The translations under genes were made by a program, and so were the position numbers. The notes beneath the pieces are model-generated. The model was not told where the DNA came from and searched no databases. It worked only from the letters and a program-made list of their open reading frames with translations. 5,548 bases of DNA from Actinomycetales bacterium (GTDB lineage Bacteria > Actinomycetota > Actinomycetes > Actinomycetales > BWSM-131). Location: contig JASBSH010000386.1 in assembly GCA_030149025.1 (NCBI GenBank), positions 1 to 5,548 on the forward strand, in the 5' to 3' direction. Below are positions 1 through 3,699 of this stretch, in pieces (within the stretch, counting starts at the first letter, position 1; every line of letters starts with the position of its first letter).

Positions 1-1
1 C

Positions 2-64
2 GCCGGACGCGACGTGCTCGTCTCCTCGTCGCCGTCCCGCACGGAAGGGGCGGTCCCCGCATGA
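2..64 (+). CDS. Possible 3' end of an upstream gene (partial, unidentified)
   Basis: Reading from base 2, an open frame enters from the left edge and stops at a TGA at 62-64. The 20 residues read AGRDVLVSSSPSRTEGAVPA. Most codons end in G or C, as in the genes that follow, which favours this frame over the other two. The tail is hydrophilic, rich in Ser and Pro, and shows no family motif, so no function can be given. It would lie 63 bases upstream of the next gene on the same strand. The stretch is too short to be certain; it could be non-coding leader DNA. Confidence 0.35.
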   Translation, partial: AGRDVLVSSSPSRTEGAVPA

Positions 65-117
65 GGACGACGCCACGCGGGTATGGCCTTGATGTCCGGT
101 CCGCGGCGGGCCGGTCG

Positions 118-122
118 GGAGG
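118..122 (+). promoter_or_regulatory. Ribosome binding site that sets the start of the DUF1360 gene
   Basis: GGAGG, inside the longer run GGGAGGGA, lies 5 bases before the ATG at 128. This is a near-ideal Shine-Dalgarno position. The earlier in-frame ATG at 83 has no comparable purine-rich site, so 128 is preferred. Confidence 0.75.
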
Positions 123-127
123 GACTG

Positions 128-679
128 ATGGCGAACGACAACATCGACGCGACGAACACCGGCGGGAAGGTCAAGGAGTGGGCGGACCGCACGCTGGAGA
201 GCTACGAGCAGGGTGAGGACCGCGCCGGAGGCGACCGGCCGCTGCAGGGGTACGGCGTCCTGCTGGCGATCTACTCGACGTTGACCGGGGCCGGTATCGC
301 GTGGGCGAAGCTGAAGGAGGTCGAGCGCGAGCGCCCGTCGCTGATCGACCTGGCGCTGCTGGCGATCGGCACGTTCCGCATCAGCCGGACGCTCACCAAG
401 GACGCCGTCACGTCCACCCTCCGCGCGCCGTTCGCCACCTACCAGGGCCGGGGCGCTCCGGGCGAGGTGATGGAGGCGCCGCGCCCCGGACCCGTCCGGC
501 ATGCGGTGGGGGAGCTGGTGACCTGTCCGTTCTGCCTGAGCCAGTGGGTCGGTACGGCGGGTCTGCTGGGGTCGTTCCTGTTCCCCCGCGTGACCCGGTG
601 GGTCTTCTCCGGGATGTCGGTCGTCGCGGCCGCCGACGTCCTGCACTTCGCGTACGACAAGCTCCAGAGCTCCGACTAG
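128..679 (+). CDS. DUF1360 family small membrane protein
   Basis: This encodes a 183-residue protein from the ATG at 128. It is recognised as DUF1360 by the block around residues 72-100 (a hydrophobic helix followed by GTFRISRTLTKD and a basic LRAPF stretch) and by the hallmark TCPFCLSQWVG at 132-142, with Cys133 and Cys136 as a CxxC pair. Hydrophobic segments near residues 41-60, 72-83, 141-152 and 157-172 suggest a membrane protein with a hydrophilic, charged N-terminal tail of about 38 residues. The CxxC next to a membrane segment could bind a metal or be redox-active, but this is inference, since the family has no established function that I know of. An in-frame ATG at 83 would add 15 residues but lacks a good ribosome binding site. 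The next gene starts 110 bases downstream, with no sign of coupling. Confidence 0.85.
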   Translation: MANDNIDATNTGGKVKEWADRTLESYEQGEDRAGGDRPLQGYGVLLAIYSTLTGAGIAWAKLKEVERERPSLIDLALLAIGTFRISRTLTKDAVTSTLRAPFATYQGRGAPGEVMEAPRPGPVRHAVGELVTCPFCLSQWVGTAGLLGSFLFPRVTRWVFSGMSVVAAADVLHFAYDKLQSSD

Positions 680-712
680 TCACGGTTCACCGCCGGGTGC
701 GCCCGTGGCGCT

Positions 713-746
713 TGTTGCCAACGGATCAGGGGAGATGTCGGCAACA
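713..746. repeat. Inverted repeat (7-bp arms) upstream of the amidase gene
   Basis: TGTTGCC at 713-719 is matched by its reverse complement GGCAACA at 740-746, with a 20-base spacer. Allowing one bulged T, the pairing extends by GC at 710-711 and 747-748. The dyad sits in the 110-base gap between the DUF1360 and amidase genes, 43 bases before the amidase ATG. It could be an operator for the amidase promoter or a weak hairpin ending the upstream transcript. No T-tract follows, so a classical intrinsic terminator is unlikely. No convincing -35/-10 pair was found in this gap. Confidence 0.4.
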
Positions 747-789
747 GCGCCGGTCCAGGGTGTGGCCGTCTGGTGGGACAGTGAAGAGC

Positions 790-2217
790 ATGGCCGACCT
801 GTGCTTCACCCCCGCGATCGAGCTGGCGTCGATGCTGCGCCGCCGCGAGATCTCCGCGCGTGAGCTCCTGGACGCGCACCTGGACCGCATCGAGCGCGTG
901 AACCCCGACGTCAACGCCATCGTCACCATGGACGCCGAGGGCGCGCGCGAGGCGGCCAGGGCCGCGGACGAGCGGCTGGCCGACGGGGAGCAGGTCGGGG
1001 TGCTGCACGGCCTGCCGGTGGCGTTCAAGGACACCCACGAGACGGCCGGGATGCGCACCACCTGGGGCTCCCCGGCGAAGGCGGACTTCGTGCCAAAGCG
1101 CGACGAGCTGATCGTCGAACGGGTCCAGCAGGCCGGGGCGATCCGTGTCGGGAAGACGAACACCCCGGAGTGGGCGGCCGGTTCTCACACCTTCAACCCG
1201 GTGTTCGGCGTCACCCGCAACCCCTATGACCTCTCCCGGAGCGCGGGCGGCTCCAGCGGTGGTGCGGCGGCGGCGCTCGCGGCCGGCATGGTGCCGATCG
1301 CCGACGGCAGCGACATGGGCGGTTCCCTGCGCAACCCCGCCTCGTTCTGCAACGTCGTCGGCCTGCGCCCCACCCCCGGGCGCGTGCCGACCTACCCGTC
1401 GCCGCTGGGCTGGGCGGTCCTCAGCGTGCAGGGCCCGATGGGCCGCACCGTCGCCGACGTCGCCCTCGGCCTCGCTGCCATGGCCGGGCCCGACCCGCGG
1501 GTACCGATCTCCCTGCAGGACCCGGGGCAGACCTTCCTCGGCGACCTGCCGACCGACCTCAAGGGACTTCGGGTCGCCTGGGCGCCGACCCTCGGGGGTC
1601 GCATCCCGGTCGACACCCAGGTGCTCGACACCATCACCCCCCAGGTCAAGGTGTTCGAGGAGCTCGGCGCCAGCGTCGTCGAGGACTGCCCGGACCTGAC
1701 CGGGGCCGACGAGGTCTTCGACGTGCTGCGCGCCTGGCAGTTCGAGATGACGCTCGGCGACCTGGTGAAGACCCACCCGGACCTGGTGAAGCAGTCGATC
1801 CACTGGAACGTCGAGCAGGGCCGCGGGCTCTCCGGCCACGACGTCGCCCGCGCGGAGGTGCTCCACACGAAGCTGCACCTGGCGATGGTGGAGTTCTTCT
1901 CCCGCTACGACGTGCTCCTGGCGCCGACCACCCAGGTCGTGGCCTTCGACGCGGACCTGGAGTACCCGCAGGAGGTCGCGGGCAAGCCGCTTGACAACTA
2001 CCTGGAGTGGATGCGCTCGGTCTCGCTGATCACGCCGACGGGCTGCCCCGCGCTGTCGGTGCCGGCGGGGTTCACCGAGGACGGGCTGCCCGCAGGGCTG
2101 CAGATCATCGGGCCCGCCCGGCACGAGCGGCGCGTCCTAGAGGTCGGTCACGCCTTCGAGCAGGCGACCCGGTTCGGCGAACACCGGCCCGGCCCGGTCC
2201 TCGACCGCATCGCCTGA
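790..2217 (+). CDS. Amidase signature (AS) family hydrolase
   Basis: This 475-residue cytoplasmic-type protein has the usual length of the amidase signature family, whose members hydrolyse carboxamide bonds to acid and ammonia or amine. The Ser-cisSer-Lys triad is intact. Lys80 lies in LPVAFKDT. The cis-Ser is Ser155 in the Gly/Ser-rich SAGGSSGG. The nucleophile Ser179 lies in GSDMGGSLRNPAS, exactly 24 residues on, the spacing seen in fatty acid amide hydrolase. The C-terminal core (residues 413-442) carries PTGCPALSVPAGF and GLPAGLQIIGP, typical of the family. There is no GatB or GatC neighbour and GatA features are not evident, so a stand-alone amidase is more likely than a tRNA amidotransferase subunit. 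The substrate cannot be told. The start is slightly uncertain: GTG at 781 is also in frame, and the only purine-rich sites (GTGGGA at 773-778, GAAGAG at 783-788) are poorly spaced. ATG at 790 is chosen because the family homology begins with ADLCFTPAIELASMLRRREIS. Confidence 0.93.
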   Translation: MADLCFTPAIELASMLRRREISARELLDAHLDRIERVNPDVNAIVTMDAEGAREAARAADERLADGEQVGVLHGLPVAFKDTHETAGMRTTWGSPAKADFVPKRDELIVERVQQAGAIRVGKTNTPEWAAGSHTFNPVFGVTRNPYDLSRSAGGSSGGAAAALAAGMVPIADGSDMGGSLRNPASFCNVVGLRPTPGRVPTYPSPLGWAVLSVQGPMGRTVADVALGLAAMAGPDPRVPISLQDPGQTFLGDLPTDLKGLRVAWAPTLGGRIPVDTQVLDTITPQVKVFEELGASVVEDCPDLTGADEVFDVLRAWQFEMTLGDLVKTHPDLVKQSIHWNVEQGRGLSGHDVARAEVLHTKLHLAMVEFFSRYDVLLAPTTQVVAFDADLEYPQEVAGKPLDNYLEWMRSVSLITPTGCPALSVPAGFTEDGLPAGLQIIGPARHERRVLEVGHAFEQATRFGEHRPGPVLDRIA

Positions 2218-2264
2218 CGGTACGGTCACGCCACCGCCGTTGGCCGCCCTCTCACCGCCGCCGT

Positions 2265-2284
2265 CGTGACATTGCAGCGTCACG
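2265..2284. repeat. 20-bp quasi-palindrome after the amidase gene
   Basis: CGTGAC at 2265-2270 and GTCACG at 2279-2284 are perfect reverse complements around an 8-base centre; 8 of 10 base pairs match across the whole 20 bp. It lies 48 bases after the amidase stop. As RNA it could form a short hairpin, but no T-run follows. As DNA it looks like an operator for a dimeric regulator. The same hexamer GTCACG also occurs at 2225-2230. Confidence 0.45.
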
Positions 2285-2330
2285 TCCGGTTGGAAGGGGA
2301 ATGAGCCGGACCTCGCACGGCAATGTCGCG
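2265..2330. repeat. Long-range inverted repeat sharing core CGYGACATTGC, with a nested dyad
   Basis: CGTGACATTGC at 2265-2275 is matched by GCAATGTCGCG at 2320-2330, with 10 of 11 bases complementary and the mismatch a G-T wobble in RNA. Nested inside, GTCCGG at 2284-2289 pairs perfectly with CCGGAC at 2306-2311. The right copy is itself the middle of an imperfect dyad, GCAC at 2315-2318 with GTGC at 2331-2334. The arrangement could be two copies of one protein-binding site in opposite orientation, or an mRNA structure between the amidase gene and tetR. Pairing of the outer arms excludes the local hairpin at 2265-2284. Confidence 0.45.
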
Positions 2331-2355
2331 GTGCAGTCGGGAATGCGCACGTGCT

Positions 2356-2392
2356 TCGATACGTTCATGCACTCAATACAGGAACGTATCGA
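2356..2392. promoter_or_regulatory. Candidate TetR operator: perfect 11-bp inverted repeat upstream of the tetR-like gene
   Basis: TCGATACGTTC at 2356-2366 and GAACGTATCGA at 2382-2392 are exact reverse complements separated by 15 bases. The right arm ends 3 bases before the ribosome binding site of the TetR-like gene. The arms are AT-richer than the surroundings, as expected for an operator or promoter, and the left arm contains TACGTT, which fits a TANNNT-type -10, though no clear -35 was found. TetR-family repressors commonly bind such dyads and repress their own operons, so autoregulation is the natural inference. If transcribed, the repeat would form a hairpin next to the ribosome binding site and could affect translation instead. 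A separate 8-bp palindrome, GCACGTGC, lies just upstream at 2347-2354. Confidence 0.65.
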
Positions 2393-2395
2393 GTC

Positions 2396-2400
2396 AGGAG
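2396..2400 (+). promoter_or_regulatory. Ribosome binding site of the tetR-like gene
   Basis: AGGAG lies 4 bases before ATG 2405. It supports this start over the upstream in-frame GTG at 2351, which would place the first 14 or so codons inside the inverted repeat. Confidence 0.7.
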
Positions 2401-2404
2401 TGTC

Positions 2405-3055
2405 ATGTCACCCGCGTCGGCGCCAGCACAACGACCCACCCGCAGCCGCGTCAACACCCGCAGCCGCCTCCTGGCCGGCGCGCTGGAGGTGATGGCCGAA
2501 CGCGGCATCCCCGGTGCGAGCATCGAGGACATCTGCAGTCGCGCCGGCTTCACGCGCGGCGCGTTCTACTCCAACTTCCGCTCCAAGGAGGACCTCGCCC
2601 TCGCGCTGTACCGAGACCGCTTCGAGCAGCTCACCGAGCGCATCGAGTCGGTGCTCGCCGGCCAGGACGCCGAGGACGACGCGCAGGACGACGACGAGGA
2701 CGGCGACGGGGCCACGCTCCGGCGCTTGCTCGACGTGCTGCCGCGTGACCGCCAGTGGTACCTCTTCACCAGTGAGTTGACCCTGCTCGCCCTCCGTGAC
2801 CCCCGTGTCGGACGCCGCCTCGTCGCGCTGCGTGCCGAGCTGCGGTCAGGCGTCGCCCGGTTCGTCCGGCAAGTCGTGGAGCGCAGAGGCAGGCACCTCA
2901 GCACGGACGCCGACCTGGTCGCCCGCGCCCTGATCGCCCTCCATGAGGGCAGCCTCGGCCAGCACCTCCTCGAACCCGCGGCCCTCCCTGTCGACAAGAT
3001 CGAGAGCGAGCTCTGGCCGCTCCTGCTCGCCACGCTCCAGCGGGGCGCCCAGTGA
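2405..3055 (+). CDS. TetR/AcrR family transcriptional regulator
   Basis: This is a 216-residue protein of normal length for a TetR-type dimeric repressor. The N-terminal DNA-binding domain (about residues 16-66) shows the family pattern: a first helix LLAGALEVMAERG, then a helix-turn-helix ASIEDICSRAGFTRGAFYSNF with the characteristic FYSNFRSKEDL after the recognition helix. Residues 67-216 form the more variable, all-helical ligand-binding and dimerisation domain. Between its first helices is a strongly acidic stretch (residues 88-101, ten Asp or Glu in fourteen), coded by a GAC/GAG-rich low-complexity run. It probably forms a flexible loop. The gene starts 13 bases after the 11-bp inverted repeat and its stop overlaps the next start (GTGA, 3052-3055). 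It therefore very likely heads, and controls, the downstream ATPase-like and YhgE/Pip genes. The ligand is unknown. Confidence 0.93.
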   Translation: MSPASAPAQRPTRSRVNTRSRLLAGALEVMAERGIPGASIEDICSRAGFTRGAFYSNFRSKEDLALALYRDRFEQLTERIESVLAGQDAEDDAQDDDEDGDGATLRRLLDVLPRDRQWYLFTSELTLLALRDPRVGRRLVALRAELRSGVARFVRQVVERRGRHLSTDADLVARALIALHEGSLGQHLLEPAALPVDKIESELWPLLLATLQRGAQ

Positions 3056-3699
3056 GCCGCATCGACCTGCGGCACGTCGCCGTTGCCGGCCCGCACGGCC
3101 CGCTCCTGGACGACGTCACGCTCACGCTCCTGACCGGTCACGTCCTGCTCGTCCCGGGCGAGCCCGGACCGCACCAGACGGCACTGTGCCTGGCCGTGGC
3201 GGGGAGGATGCGCGCACGCACCGGTCAGGTGCTGCTGGACGGAGCCGGCGACGACGTCAGTCTCCGTGCCGTCACCGCGGTCGTCGACGGCGAGGACGTC
3301 AGCGCACCGGACGGCGCACTGCGGCTGCGGTCGGTAGTGGGTGAGGAGCTCGGTCTCGCCGGCCGGCGACCTCGGCGGCGCGCAACGGAGCAATGGCTGA
3401 ACCGGCACGGTATCGCCGAGCACGCCGCCAGGCGCATCGACCAGCTGCCCCCCGCCGTCCGCACCCGTGCGCTGGCCGAGCTTGCGACCCACCGGCCAGC
3501 GGTGCGCTTCCTCCTGCTCGACCAACCCGACCGCCACGGCGGCCGGGTCGAGGACTGGTACTCGTTGGCGGGCGACCTCGCGGCCCGCGGTTACGGCGTC
3601 CTCGTCACGTGCGCGCCATCCTCCGCCCGGCTCCTCGGCCTGGATCCGGACACCATCACCGACGTCGCCCTCGACACCGACATCACGGAGATCCGATGA
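3052..3699 (+). CDS. Degenerate ABC transporter ATP-binding-like protein
   Basis: This 215-residue protein has the outline of an ABC nucleotide-binding domain. A strand region with LLDDVTLTLLTGHVLLVPG precedes a Walker A-like GEPGPHQT (residues 36-43) and ALCLAVAGRMRARTGQVLLDG, typical of the sequence that follows a P-loop. A Walker B-like FLLLDQPD is at 153-160. The catalytic residues are changed: the P-loop GK is His41-Gln42, the Walker B Glu is Gln158, the LSGGQ signature is replaced around 130-139 by DQLPPAVRTR, and no switch His follows the strand LVTCAPS (184-190). The open frame is intact, so this looks like a conserved non-catalytic or atypical subunit rather than a pseudogene. Translation starts at GTG 3052, overlapping the tetR stop, and ends overlapping the next ATG. 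This implies coupled synthesis with the YhgE/Pip protein, its probable membrane partner. Identity as an ABC relative is fairly sure; loss of ATPase activity is inferred. Confidence 0.78.
   Translation: MSRIDLRHVAVAGPHGPLLDDVTLTLLTGHVLLVPGEPGPHQTALCLAVAGRMRARTGQVLLDGAGDDVSLRAVTAVVDGEDVSAPDGALRLRSVVGEELGLAGRRPRRRATEQWLNRHGIAEHAARRIDQLPPAVRTRALAELATHRPAVRFLLLDQPDRHGGRVEDWYSLAGDLAARGYGVLVTCAPSSARLLGLDPDTITDVALDTDITEIR

Noticed and set aside
83..127. Earlier ATG at 83 as the start of the DUF1360 gene.
   Set aside because: No good ribosome binding site precedes it, whereas GGAGG lies 5 bases before ATG 128. The extra residues also add nothing recognisable.
660..671. Short palindrome AGCTC-CA-GAGCT at the end of the DUF1360 gene as a terminator.
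   Set aside because: It has only a 5-bp stem with a 2-base loop, lies inside the coding sequence, and has no T-run after it.
301..789. The amidase reading frame stays open upstream as far as 301, which would give a 638-residue protein.
   Set aside because: Residues encoded before 781 are Arg/Pro/Gly-rich shadow sequence that overlaps the DUF1360 gene in another frame. The amidase homology begins right after ATG 790, and 475 residues is the normal family length.
676..2124. Long open frame of 482 residues on the minus strand, antisense to the amidase gene.
   Set aside because: It has the His/Arg/Gly/Val-rich composition of an antisense shadow in high-GC coding DNA, shows no family motif, and lies wholly opposite a confidently identified enzyme.
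2566..3537. 323-residue open frame on the minus strand across the tetR and ABC-like genes.
   Set aside because: It is antisense to two recognisable genes, has Ser/Arg-rich low-complexity composition, and crosses their junction with no plausible start signal or motif.
3052..3699. The ABC-like gene as a decaying pseudogene.
   Set aside because: The frame is uninterrupted, start and stop overlap both neighbours precisely, and codon use matches the neighbours. A diverged functional protein fits better, though alignment of homologues would be needed to be sure.
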